A stretch of 64,000 nucleotides of DNA, taken from an uncultured Hyphomonas sp. GTDB taxonomy: Bacteria > Pseudomonadota > Alphaproteobacteria > Caulobacterales > Hyphomonadaceae. Position 1 is the stretch's first letter; every line of letters starts with the position of its first letter. Of this stretch, positions 7,611-16,151 are shown one piece after another. The position numbers were made by a program, and so were the translations under genes. The stretch lies in NCBI RefSeq assembly GCF_963678875.1, contig NZ_OY787457.1, forward strand, positions 744,001 to 808,000, given 5' to 3'. The notes beneath the pieces were generated by a model. It had not been told where the DNA came from and searched no databases. It saw nothing but the letters and a program-made list of their open reading frames with translations.

Positions 7611-8549
7611 ATGACAGACCGGTTGTGGCTGACCGATTTCAAGTACGATGACGGCGCGATGCTGGTGAAGAAGACCGGCGCCCGGATCCCGCTGACTTTT
7701 TCGCTGATCAACGACGTTTTTACCTGGCTCACCTTCTACGGTGCCGCCCAGTCCTGGCGCATCTGGCGCCGCATTGAGGGCCACAAGCGCCCGACCATCG
7801 CTTTCTTCCCGGACAAGCCGCGCCCCTGGTATTTCATCTGGCCCGTCATGCATGTGGCCGGCGCAAAGCTGATCGATGATGTCACCAAGGCGGACATCGT
7901 CATGCAGTTCGATGATTGTACCGAAACGAACAACAAGCTGCCGGACGTCAAGGAAGGCGCGCGCCTCGTCAATTTCGCCTGCCACGATGTGTCGAAATCC
8001 AAGGTCGGTGTCGCGTTCGAAAAAGCGGCGGGCTATTCGCTCGCGGTCGACCCGACGACCTTCACCGGCCGGATGGTGGAAAAGTCCGAACTGAATGCGG
8101 CCCATGATGGCCGCGTGCTGGAAGGCCCGCTGGACGAAGCGGTGCCGGGCAAATGCTACCAGGTCCTCGTCGACAATGAGATTGAAGGCGGCCTCGTGGA
8201 AGATCTCCGTTGCTGCCTCGTGAACGGTTCTCCGGTTGTCGTTTTCCGCAAGCGCCGTCCGCTGGAGCGCCGCTTCGCGAACGAGAATGTCGAAGTGCTG
8301 CTCGACGAACCTCGCAATTGTTACACGGCGGATGAAATCACCGTGATCGAGCGCTTTGCGAAGGAAATGGGGCTGGACTGGGGCGGCATTGATTGTCTAC
8401 GTGATCGCAACAGCGGACGACTCTATATCGTCGATGCGAACAAGACCGACATGGGCCCACCGGTTGCCCTGAAGCTTGGTTCCAAGCTGAGGGCGACGCG
8501 CCGTATGGCACAGGCCTTCGGGACACGGTTTGCACCGAAACGGCGATAA
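7611..8549 (+). CDS. ATP-grasp-like protein of unknown function (312 aa)
   Basis: The C-terminal third resembles an ATP-grasp catalytic domain: EMGLDWGGIDCLRDR near residue 250 followed by GRLYIVDANKTDMGPP, where the Asp and Asn would bind metal and ATP. The N-terminal half contains a Rossmann-like stretch (PTIAFFPDKPRPWYFIWP). I do not recognise a specific family or substrate. The ATG at 7611 is chosen because AGGAGA lies seven bases upstream; an ATG at 7506 has no such site. It sits between a phosphatase-like and a hydrolase gene, all in the same direction, possibly one transcript. ATP-dependent ligation to a carboxylate is inferred from the fold only. Confidence 0.6.
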   Translation: MTDRLWLTDFKYDDGAMLVKKTGARIPLTFSLINDVFTWLTFYGAAQSWRIWRRIEGHKRPTIAFFPDKPRPWYFIWPVMHVAGAKLIDDVTKADIVMQFDDCTETNNKLPDVKEGARLVNFACHDVSKSKVGVAFEKAAGYSLAVDPTTFTGRMVEKSELNAAHDGRVLEGPLDEAVPGKCYQVLVDNEIEGGLVEDLRCCLVNGSPVVVFRKRRPLERRFANENVEVLLDEPRNCYTADEITVIERFAKEMGLDWGGIDCLRDRNSGRLYIVDANKTDMGPPVALKLGSKLRATRRMAQAFGTRFAPKRR

Positions 8550-8585
8550 GGGTATGTCTGCAGGCTGAATATCGAGAGACTGCAC

Positions 8586-9497
8586 ATGGCCATCCCTTAT
8601 ATCAAGGAAATCGAATTCGAGTACGGCGTCGTCCAGCAGATGACCCCGCTGATCCGCCGGGTGATCGCGAACAATCCCGGCCCGTTCACCTATGTCGGCA
8701 CGGGCGTATACATCATCGGGCATGGCGAAGTGGCAGTGCTCGATCCGGGGCCGGAACAGCCTGAGCATTTCGAAGCCCTGAAAAAGGCACTTGAGGGTGA
8801 AACTGTCACCCATGTCCTGGTCAGCCATGGCCATTCCGACCATTCGCCGCTGGCCCAGCCACTCGCCGAATGGGCGGGCTGCAAGACCTACGCAAAGAAT
8901 TGCGGGGTGCCGACGGCGAAGGGCGAACTGGGCAGTGCGGACGATCTCGGCTTCATGCCTGATGTCATGGTTGGTGACGGTGATGTCATCTCCGGACCCG
9001 GCTGGACGCTGGATGTCATCGAAACGCCCGGGCACACCTGCAACCATCTCTGCTTCGGTTTGCGCGAAGAAAATGCGTGCCTGTCGGGCGACCATATCAT
9101 GGGTTGGTCCACAACCGTCGTTGCACCGCCGGATGGCGACATGGGCGACTATATGCGCAGCCTGGAAAAAATCCGTGTGATGAAATTCGACGCGCTCTAC
9201 CCGACGCATGGCGATCCGGTGAAGGGCAAGGACTTTGTCGAGCACTTCATCACCGAATATGCCGAACACCGCCGTGAGCGGGAGCGGGCCATCCTGCATC
9301 ATCTTTCCGAAGGGGAGAACCTTATCCCCGAAATGGTGAAAGAGATGTACAAGGACGTTGACAAGCGCCTTCACCCAGCTGCCGCCATGTCGGTGCTGGG
9401 GCACATGATCGAGCTGTTGAAAACCGGCCGTGTCACCACGCCGGACGAGAAGCCGACCGTGCGTTCTCACTTCGAACTGGTGCGCTCCGCCGCCTGA
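8586..9497 (+). CDS. Metallo-beta-lactamase-fold hydrolase (303 aa)
   Basis: The zinc-binding motif SHGHSDH is at residues 79-85, and further ligands are in PGHTCNH (near 149), GDHIMGW (near 165) and PTHGDP (near 206). The C-terminal 60 residues form a winged-helix-like segment, as in the LACTB2/RNase-Z-like hydrolase group. Such proteins hydrolyse thioesters, esters or nucleic acids; the substrate cannot be told from sequence. It follows the ATP-grasp-like gene by 36 bases in the same direction, so it may be cotranscribed. It converges on the 2-oxoacid dehydrogenase gene with only five bases between stops. Confidence 0.85.
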   Translation: MAIPYIKEIEFEYGVVQQMTPLIRRVIANNPGPFTYVGTGVYIIGHGEVAVLDPGPEQPEHFEALKKALEGETVTHVLVSHGHSDHSPLAQPLAEWAGCKTYAKNCGVPTAKGELGSADDLGFMPDVMVGDGDVISGPGWTLDVIETPGHTCNHLCFGLREENACLSGDHIMGWSTTVVAPPDGDMGDYMRSLEKIRVMKFDALYPTHGDPVKGKDFVEHFITEYAEHRRERERAILHHLSEGENLIPEMVKEMYKDVDKRLHPAAAMSVLGHMIELLKTGRVTTPDEKPTVRSHFELVRSAA

Positions 9498-9502
9498 TCC
9501 TG

Positions 9503-11890
9503 CTAACGCACGCTGAGGCCGATCCGCCGTCCTGCCGAGAGGTAATTCGCGGCGGCGACGATGGAATCCGCATCGATCATGAAGTGCCAGTAGAGATCAT
9601 CGATCGTGCCGGTCTGGCCGAAATGCTCGACGCCGAGCGGCGCGGTGCGGTGGCCCATGACAGACCCGATCCAGGCGAGCGTCGCCGGGTGGCCATCCGT
9701 TACCGTGATCAGGGTCGCATCGCGCGGAACATCCGCCATCAGACGTTCGATCTGGCTGGTGGCTTCGCCGTGGCCACGCGCGCGGGCCCGGCGGGCTGCG
9801 GTCCAGCCGGAGTTCAGCCGGTCAGCGGACGTGATCGCCAGAACGCCGATATCGCGCCGGTCATTGCCGATGCGTCCGGCCGCCTCGATGGCCTCCGGCG
9901 CGACGCAGCCCTGATAGGCGATGACGACTTCGCAATTCGGGCCCGGTTCACGGAGCCAGTAGGCGCCGTCCACGACGCCTTGCCGGAAGGCCTGATCGTC
10001 CCGCGCCTTGAGGCCCAGCTGTTCCAGCGGCCGCGTGGTGAGGCGCAGGTAAACCGAGCCGCCGGTCTCGTCGCGTAGCCAGGTGCGCTCGTCCGGGTCG
10101 TTCTCGCCACTGCGCTGAAGATAATCGAAGCTCCAGTCCATGATGATGGAAAGCTCGTCGAGATAGGCAGGCTCGAAACTGACAAGGCCATCCTGGCTCA
10201 TACCGATCAGCTGCGCGCCGATAGACTGGTGCGCGCCGCCTTCCGGCGCCAGCGTTACACCCGACGGCGTGCCTGCGATGATGAAGCGCGCATCCTGGTA
10301 ACAGGCATAGTTCAGCGCATCGAGGCCGCGCGCGACGAACGGATCATAGACCGTACCGATGGGAATGAGGCGCTCGCCGAACAGGGAGTGCGAGAGCCCC
10401 GCGGCACCCAGCAGCAGGAAGAGGTTCATCTCCGCAATGCCAAGCTCGATATGCTGGCCAGCGGGTGAGAACTGCCATTTCTGCGTCGAGGGGATGCGCT
10501 GCTGGCGGAACGTGTCTTCCTTCTCCGTCCGGGCAAAGAGGGAGCGCCGGTTCACCCACGGGCCGAGATTGGTGGAGGAGGTCACATCCGGGGAGGTCGT
10601 GAGGATACGGTCTGCAATCTCGCTCTCACCCTTGGCCAGCGCATCGAGGATCTTGCCGAAGCCTGCCTGCGTGGAGAGCGTGCGGTCGTCGAGGAAGACC
10701 GGGCCGGGGGCATCCACTTTCGGCGCGGTGAAGCGGCGCGGGCCAGCCTCGAAGAAGGGAACGTGGCCAAGGAATGTCTCCAGCGCGGCCTTGTTTTCGA
10801 CGGTGGCCAGTTTCTCCCATTCTTCGCCTTCCGGCACGCCCATATGGCTCTGGAAGTCTGCCATCTGGGCCGGGTTCATCAGGCCGGCATGATTGTCCTT
10901 GTGGCCGGCCAGCGGTGTGCCCCAGCCCTTGATCGTGTAGGCAAGGAAGACGGTCGGCCGGTCGTCGGTGATGCGGTCGAATGCCTCTGTCAGCGTTTCG
11001 AGGCACTGGCCGCCGAGATTGTTCATCAGGGCGTTCAGTTCGTCGTCGCTGCGCTTTGAGAGCAGGGCGGAGACGTCACCCTGGTCGCCGAGGTCGTCCA
11101 TCAGGCGTTTGCGCCAGGCTGCGCCGCCCTGATAGGTCAGCGCCGAATAATCCGCATTCGGACTGGACTGGATCCAGGCTTTCAGCGCTTCGCCGCCCGG
11201 CTCCTCGAACGCGGCGCGCTGCAGTGCGCCATGGCGCAGCACGACCACGCGCCAGCCGAACGCCTTGAAGATCGACTCGATCTTTTCCCACAAGCCCTCA
11301 TGCACGACGCCGTCGAGGCTCTGGCGGTTATAGTCGATGATCCACCAGGTGTTGCGCAGCTCGTGCTTCCAGCCTTCCTGCAGGCACTCATAGACATTGC
11401 CTTCGTCCAGCTCCGCATCGCCCACCAGCGCCACCATGCGGCCGAGCGGGCGCTCTTCGGCCCAGTCCTTTGCGGCGAGATAGTCCTGTACGATGGAGGC
11501 GAATGCCGTTTCCGCCACGCCGAGGCCGACCGACCCGGTGGAGAAGTCCACATCGTCCACATCCTTGGTGCGGCTGGGATAGGACTGCGCACCGCCATAG
11601 CCGCGGAAGCTCTTCAGCTTCTCCAGCGTCTGGTTGCCCATGATGTACTGCATGGCGTGGAAGACGGGGGAGGCGTGCGGTTTCACCGCCACGCGGTCTT
11701 CCGGGCGCAGCGTGTGGAAATAGAGCGCCGTCATGATCGACACCATCGACGCGCAGGAGGCCTGGTGCCCGCCCACCTTCACATCGCCTTCGCCCTTGGG
11801 GCGCAGGTGATTGGCATTGTGCACCATCCAGGCTGAGAGCCAGAGCAGGCGCTGTTCGAGGGTTTTCAGGTGAGCCAGTTCGCGCGACAT
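9503..11890 (-). CDS. AceE-like homodimeric 2-oxoacid dehydrogenase E1
   Basis: A 795-residue thiamine-diphosphate enzyme of the transketolase/AceE superfamily. The N-terminal domain has LRPKGEGDVKVGGHQAS and the ThDP/Mg motif GDAELDEGNVYECLQEGWKH with the Asn 27 residues later (IIDYNRQSLDG). The pyrimidine domain has IELGIAEMNLFLLL. It decarboxylates a 2-oxoacid and passes the acyl group to a lipoyl E2. A divergent Lrp-type regulator lies beside it, the same arrangement as mdeB (2-oxobutyrate dehydrogenase) with mdeR in Pseudomonas; methionine gamma-lyase is absent here. The start at 11890 (MSRELAHL) follows AAGGAC; a start 30 codons earlier adds an unconserved arginine-rich leader. Pyruvate or 2-oxobutyrate are both possible substrates. 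Confidence 0.82.
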   Translation of the reverse strand: MSRELAHLKTLEQRLLWLSAWMVHNANHLRPKGEGDVKVGGHQASCASMVSIMTALYFHTLRPEDRVAVKPHASPVFHAMQYIMGNQTLEKLKSFRGYGGAQSYPSRTKDVDDVDFSTGSVGLGVAETAFASIVQDYLAAKDWAEERPLGRMVALVGDAELDEGNVYECLQEGWKHELRNTWWIIDYNRQSLDGVVHEGLWEKIESIFKAFGWRVVVLRHGALQRAAFEEPGGEALKAWIQSSPNADYSALTYQGGAAWRKRLMDDLGDQGDVSALLSKRSDDELNALMNNLGGQCLETLTEAFDRITDDRPTVFLAYTIKGWGTPLAGHKDNHAGLMNPAQMADFQSHMGVPEGEEWEKLATVENKAALETFLGHVPFFEAGPRRFTAPKVDAPGPVFLDDRTLSTQAGFGKILDALAKGESEIADRILTTSPDVTSSTNLGPWVNRRSLFARTEKEDTFRQQRIPSTQKWQFSPAGQHIELGIAEMNLFLLLGAAGLSHSLFGERLIPIGTVYDPFVARGLDALNYACYQDARFIIAGTPSGVTLAPEGGAHQSIGAQLIGMSQDGLVSFEPAYLDELSIIMDWSFDYLQRSGENDPDERTWLRDETGGSVYLRLTTRPLEQLGLKARDDQAFRQGVVDGAYWLREPGPNCEVVIAYQGCVAPEAIEAAGRIGNDRRDIGVLAITSADRLNSGWTAARRARARGHGEATSQIERLMADVPRDATLITVTDGHPATLAWIGSVMGHRTAPLGVEHFGQTGTIDDLYWHFMIDADSIVAAANYLSAGRRIGLSVR

Positions 11891-12047
11891 GCCTCGGGTC
11901 CTTGTGTCGTGCCGCCGCCGGTCGGGCGCAGCGTCCGTCCTGTCTGCGGACAATATCACTGGTGCTTCAGGAAATCCCACTCATTCACATTGCGATTTCC
12001 CGGCGGTATTGCATAAAATCCTGCGAAATGGAGATTTCGAGGTGAAA

Positions 12048-12551
12048 ATGACCAGTCTGGACAAAACTGACATCAGGATTCTGGATGCTCTCACAGAACA
12101 GGGCAGGATCAGCATTTCGGATCTGTCTACCTCGATCGGCCTGTCTCAGACTCCGACCGTGAACCGTATCCGGAAGCTGGAGGAAACTGGGGTCATCAAG
12201 GGCTACCAGGCGCATCTCTCCGAAGCCCTGCTCGGCGGCGCGATCTCGGTCTTCACCTGGGTGTCGCTGGTCGATCAGAACCGGAAGACGCTGTTGGCCT
12301 TCGAGCAGACCATGGAACAGTCGCCGGAGGTTATGGACTGCTACCTGATGACGGGAGACGCCGACTATCTCCTTCGCATCGCCGTGAGTGCGCTCGACGA
12401 GTATGAGCGCTTCCTGACGGAGCGGCTTGCGGGCCTGTCGGAAGTACGCAGCATACGCTCCAGCGTCGCGCTACGCCCGGTCGTGCAGAAGCGCCGCCCG
12501 CCGGGATTGTCCCGGCAGGTGCAGGCGGGCCCGGCCAGGCCGGGCAGGTAG
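12048..12551 (+). CDS. Lrp/AsnC family transcription regulator
   Basis: A 167-residue regulator. Residues 1-60 form the winged helix-turn-helix (LDKTDIRILDALTEQGRIS, SDLSTSIGLSQTPTVNRIRK) and residues about 65-145 the RAM ligand-binding domain (VMDCYLMTGDADYLLRIAV). It should bind an amino acid and act on the divergent E1 gene, whose start is 157 bases away. The ATG at 12048 follows GAGGTGAAA; a GTG two codons earlier is also possible. The last 20 residues are basic and proline-rich and extend past the usual family end. It converges on the crotonase gene with six bases between. Confidence 0.9.
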   Translation: MTSLDKTDIRILDALTEQGRISISDLSTSIGLSQTPTVNRIRKLEETGVIKGYQAHLSEALLGGAISVFTWVSLVDQNRKTLLAFEQTMEQSPEVMDCYLMTGDADYLLRIAVSALDEYERFLTERLAGLSEVRSIRSSVALRPVVQKRRPPGLSRQVQAGPARPGR

Positions 12552-12557
12552 CCGTGG

Positions 12558-13394
12558 CTACATCGCTGTGTCGCGCAGCTCCGACAGTTCCGGATAGTCC
12601 GGATCGCGCTTCTCGATCCGGGCCTTGAAGGCCTCGGCCATGTGCGGCGGCGGGAACATCGCGGCGTTCCAGACGCCGATATAATCCAGCGTGTCGGCAG
12701 TGCTGTGGTCGCGGCCGTAATTGATCAGCACCTTGCACCCCGTCACGGCCAGCGGGCTGTTGCCGGCGATCTCGCGCGCGACGCCCATCACGGCTTCCAT
12801 CATCTCTTCGTGTGTGTCGAACACGTCATTGACGAGGCCGATCTCCTTCGCCTTGGCGGCGGGCAGGCGCATGCCTGTATAGGCCATCTGCTTCGCCCAG
12901 CCTTCGGGAATGTAGCGCTGCAGGCGCGGGAAGGTGCCGACATCCGCCGTCATGGCGATATTGGTCTCCATGATGGAGAAGAAGGCGTCCTTGGTGCACC
13001 AGCGGATGTCCCCGGCGGAGATCATGTCCACCGCGCCGCCGATCACGCCGCCATGCAGCGCGAACAGCACCGGCATGCGGGCCTCTTCCATGCAGCTGAA
13101 GCTGTGCTGGATGTGCTTGATGTTGGAGCGCAGGGCCTCGGCCATGATGTAGCGGTCATGCTTGGGCGCATCGCGATCGCCTGTGAAGACATCCGTGTCC
13201 ATGCCGCCGGAGAAATGCTTGCCGGTGGACGAGATCACGATCACCCGCGCACGGGCATTCTGGTCGATGTCGTGGATGATTTCCGGCAGTTCGTTCCAGA
13301 ACGCCTTGTTCATTGTGTTCAGCGCCTCGGGCCGGTTCATCCGGATGTGGGCAATCTTGTCTTCGATGGTGACTTCAAAACACTCGTAGGCCAT
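12558..13394 (-). CDS. Crotonase-family enzyme, dienoyl-CoA isomerase-like
   Basis: A 278-residue crotonase. The oxyanion-hole segments are HFSGGMDTDVF (near residue 60) and LHGGVIGGAVDMISAGDIR (near 113). The stretch DAFFSIMETNIAMTADVGTF matches the active site of delta-3,5-delta-2,4-dienoyl-CoA isomerase (ECH1), where a Glu and an Asp eight residues apart move the proton; both are present. It would help degrade unsaturated fatty acids with odd-position double bonds. AGGAGGAAA precedes the ATG at ideal distance. It is alone on its strand before gpsA, with 79 bases between. Confidence 0.83.
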   Translation of the reverse strand: MAYECFEVTIEDKIAHIRMNRPEALNTMNKAFWNELPEIIHDIDQNARARVIVISSTGKHFSGGMDTDVFTGDRDAPKHDRYIMAEALRSNIKHIQHSFSCMEEARMPVLFALHGGVIGGAVDMISAGDIRWCTKDAFFSIMETNIAMTADVGTFPRLQRYIPEGWAKQMAYTGMRLPAAKAKEIGLVNDVFDTHEEMMEAVMGVAREIAGNSPLAVTGCKVLINYGRDHSTADTLDYIGVWNAAMFPPPHMAEAFKARIEKRDPDYPELSELRDTAM

Positions 13395-13473
13395 GCGTTT
13401 CCTCCTGTTTGGAGGGAACCTTAGCAGCGGGCCCCGGCCCGGCCAGACATGACGGAGGGTCAGCCCCGAAAGC

Positions 13474-14484
13474 TCAGGCTGTGACGGCTTCGGCCCGGTT
13501 CGGCCGCATCAGCAGGCGGACAATGGCTTCGTCCACGCTGATCTCGCCTTCGATCACGGCGGCGACGGCATCGCAGATGGGCATTTCCACGCCGTGTTCC
13601 GCCGCCAGTTTCCGCAGGACGGGCGCGGTTGCGACGCCCTCGGTCACGGCGTTGCGCGCCCCCATGATGCTTTCCAGAGACTCGCCTTTGCCGAGCGCCA
13701 TGCCGCAGCTCATGTTGCGGCTGGTTTCCGACGAGCAGGTCAGCACAAGGTCGCCGAGGCCCGAGAGGCCCGCCAGCGTTTCCCGCTCCGCGCCGAGCTT
13801 CAGGGCAAGCCGTGTCATCTCCGCGCTGCCGCGCGCGATCAGGGCTGCATGGGCCGACCTGCCGAGCCCTTTGCCGAGCGCGATGCCGCAGGCGATGGCC
13901 AGCACGTTCTTCACGGCGCCGCCGACTTCCGCGCCCAGAAGGTCATGACCGAGATAGGGGCGGAATGTTGGGGTCGAGATCGCGGCGATCAGTTCCGCGC
14001 CGAGCTTCTCGTCCTCAATCGCAAAGGTCACCGCCGTCGGCAGGCCCTGCGCGACGTCGATGGCGAAGCTTGGGCCGGACATGACGGCAGGCACGGCCTC
14101 CGGCAGCTCGGATTTCAGCACCTCGGTCATGAACTCGCCCGTCGCAAGCTCAATCCCCTTGGAGCAGAGCACGACCGGCGTGCCGGGCTTCAGCGTGCCT
14201 TTCAGCGCCTTCAGCGTGGCGCGGGTGTGCTGGGCAGGCGCGACGGCAAAGACGGCGTCCATGCCGGCGAGGTCTGCCAGCTCGCTCGTCGCCTTCAGGG
14301 CAGGCTTCAGCGCGACGCCGGGCAGGAAGATGGTGTTCTCGTGCGTGGTATTGATGGCCTCGGCGACGTCCGTCTCGCGGCACCAGATCAGCACATCCTG
14401 CCCCTCGCGGGTCAGCATCTGTGCGATGGCGGTGCCCCAGGCCCCGCCACCGATCACGCCGAACTTCTTGAAATGCGTTGTCAT
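13474..14484 (-). CDS. gpsA: Glycerol-3-phosphate dehydrogenase [NAD(P)+]
   Basis: Full-length enzyme (336 aa) that reduces dihydroxyacetone phosphate to sn-glycerol 3-phosphate for phospholipid synthesis in the cytosol. The N-terminal Rossmann motif is GVIGGGAWGTAIAQML, the central motif VVLCSKGIE, and the catalytic lysine region GGAVKNVLAIACGIALG. The family C-terminal motif GLSGLGDLVLTC is present. ATG at 14484 (MTTHFKKF) is preferred to a TTG six codons upstream. The ribosome-binding site is weak for both. It lies downstream of the thiolase-like gene, same strand, with 57 bases between. Confidence 0.95.
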   Translation of the reverse strand: MTTHFKKFGVIGGGAWGTAIAQMLTREGQDVLIWCRETDVAEAINTTHENTIFLPGVALKPALKATSELADLAGMDAVFAVAPAQHTRATLKALKGTLKPGTPVVLCSKGIELATGEFMTEVLKSELPEAVPAVMSGPSFAIDVAQGLPTAVTFAIEDEKLGAELIAAISTPTFRPYLGHDLLGAEVGGAVKNVLAIACGIALGKGLGRSAHAALIARGSAEMTRLALKLGAERETLAGLSGLGDLVLTCSSETSRNMSCGMALGKGESLESIMGARNAVTEGVATAPVLRKLAAEHGVEMPICDAVAAVIEGEISVDEAIVRLLMRPNRAEAVTA

Positions 14485-14541
14485 GCCCGGAAATTGGGCC
14501 AAACCGTCACTCTGGGCAAGCCGCCGCTGTCACTGCAGCGA

Positions 14542-16056
14542 TCAGGCGAAGTCGAACGTGCCGGTTTCGCCTTCCACCGTGATCTTCACATCGCGTCCAA
14601 CGGGGCTGGCATCCTCGCGCAGCACGGCGAGCGCGGCCGGGCTGGCATTGGCGAGGGCGCGGCGGCCATCCGGCAGGCGGGCGAAGATGATGCCCTTGTT
14701 CGGGCCTTCCTTGCCGTGCGTGACGGTGAAGGTTTCGAGCTTGGCGGCACAATCCTCTGAGCACACATCAATTTCTTCGGCCGGCCGGGCATAGCGGGCG
14801 ACGGGTGTGAACTCAGCCGGTTTGGCCGTCGAGTAAACGCCGACGGCTTCCTTGGTCATCCAGCCGCCATTGGCGAGGACAAGACCAAAGGCGCCCGCAT
14901 CGCCGCGCAGCTTCGCGACCATTTCAGCAATTCCGTGCAGGGAGTAATTGTTGCCCGGACCGCCAAAGAAGGGCAGGCCGCCGGTCAGCGTCAGCGGACG
15001 CTTGTCGGTTTTCCAGTCGACGCCAAGCGCCTGCGTCGAGGAGAACACGGCGCAAGGGAAGCAGGAATAAAGATCGAAGTGTGCCATGTCGGCAGACGTC
15101 TTGCCGGACTGTTCCAGCGCGCGGGAGATCGCTGCGTCCATCGCGAAGGAGCCATCCAGCCGCGGGCGGACGGAGATGAAATCGTCCGAGCCTTCACCGG
15201 CGCCGTGCAGGTAGACACGCTTGTCTTCCGCGATGCCGAGTTCGTCGGCCTTGGACGAACTCATCACGATGGCGGCAGCGCCTTGGTTCACGGCGTCCTG
15301 CGCGATGAACCATTTCAGGAATGGGTCGGCATATTCGTAGTTCGCCTTGGACGGCGTGGACAGGAACTCGACCAAATGCTCGACCGGGAACTGGGACCAT
15401 GGGTTCTTCGCCGCAACGGCCGTGAAAGGCTGGAACAGTTCGGCCATTGCCTTGCGATGTTCGCTGCGCGAGCGGCCTTCGCGGGCAGCGATGGCATTTT
15501 CGAACATGGCGTAGAAATAGGCCGGGGCAACGATGCCGTGCTTGATCTCTTCGCGGCTCAGCATCATCGGGCCGGTGCCGCGATCTTCGTATTCCGCGTC
15601 TGCGCTGTCAGCCCAGTTGATGTCCACGCCATGGCGGCGGGCACCCTTGGAGGCGCGGTTGGCTTCGGAGCCCGAGATCAGCGCGCATTCGATTTCGCCC
15701 TCGAAGACCTTCGCGGCCATCTCGTTGACGAGCGCCTGCGGGCTTTGTCCGCCGACCGTTTCGTAGATGAGGTTGGCAGGGGCAGCGCCAATGTCGCGCG
15801 CCAGCGTGCCGGGCAGGTTCGTATTGTGACCGTGCGGGTGCGGGGCGCCGCGCACGGAGTCCTCGAAGATGCGAACCACGGCGAGTGTGTCGATGGCGCT
15901 TGCGATGCCTGCGGCGCCGGTGTCGGCAAGGGCGGCCTTGGACGCGTCCGCCATCAGCGACAGCGGGGAAGGAGCCCCGGCTGCACCGGCAGAGCCGTCC
16001 CACTGGCTGAGGCTTTGACCCACGCCGACTAGAACAGGAAGATCCCCTTTGGCCAT
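14542..16056 (-). CDS. Thiolase-like protein lacking the usual nucleophile
   Basis: A 504-residue protein of the thiolase superfamily with an extra C-terminal domain (about residues 410-504), matching the layout of thiolase-like protein type 1. Where classical thiolases have the acylated cysteine, this one reads VGGQSPQALVNEMA near residue 103, so the nucleophile is absent. The later GGLPFFGGPGNNYSLHGIAEM holds the histidine region, and SCFPCAVFS contains cysteines of uncertain role. It may bind or transfer acyl-CoA rather than cleave it. GGGAG precedes the ATG. The monooxygenase gene lies 95 bases upstream on the same strand, suggesting a shared pathway for a lipid or ketone. Confidence 0.8.
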   Translation of the reverse strand: MAKGDLPVLVGVGQSLSQWDGSAGAAGAPSPLSLMADASKAALADTGAAGIASAIDTLAVVRIFEDSVRGAPHPHGHNTNLPGTLARDIGAAPANLIYETVGGQSPQALVNEMAAKVFEGEIECALISGSEANRASKGARRHGVDINWADSADAEYEDRGTGPMMLSREEIKHGIVAPAYFYAMFENAIAAREGRSRSEHRKAMAELFQPFTAVAAKNPWSQFPVEHLVEFLSTPSKANYEYADPFLKWFIAQDAVNQGAAAIVMSSSKADELGIAEDKRVYLHGAGEGSDDFISVRPRLDGSFAMDAAISRALEQSGKTSADMAHFDLYSCFPCAVFSSTQALGVDWKTDKRPLTLTGGLPFFGGPGNNYSLHGIAEMVAKLRGDAGAFGLVLANGGWMTKEAVGVYSTAKPAEFTPVARYARPAEEIDVCSEDCAAKLETFTVTHGKEGPNKGIIFARLPDGRRALANASPAALAVLREDASPVGRDVKITVEGETGTFDFA

Positions 16057-16151
16057 CGTTCGCTCCCGAATATAATTATGCCTGATCCCTGCTTATCGCG
16101 GGATCAGGCAGGATTCGAGATGGGACGCCGGGGAAACCCCTTAGGGCAATT

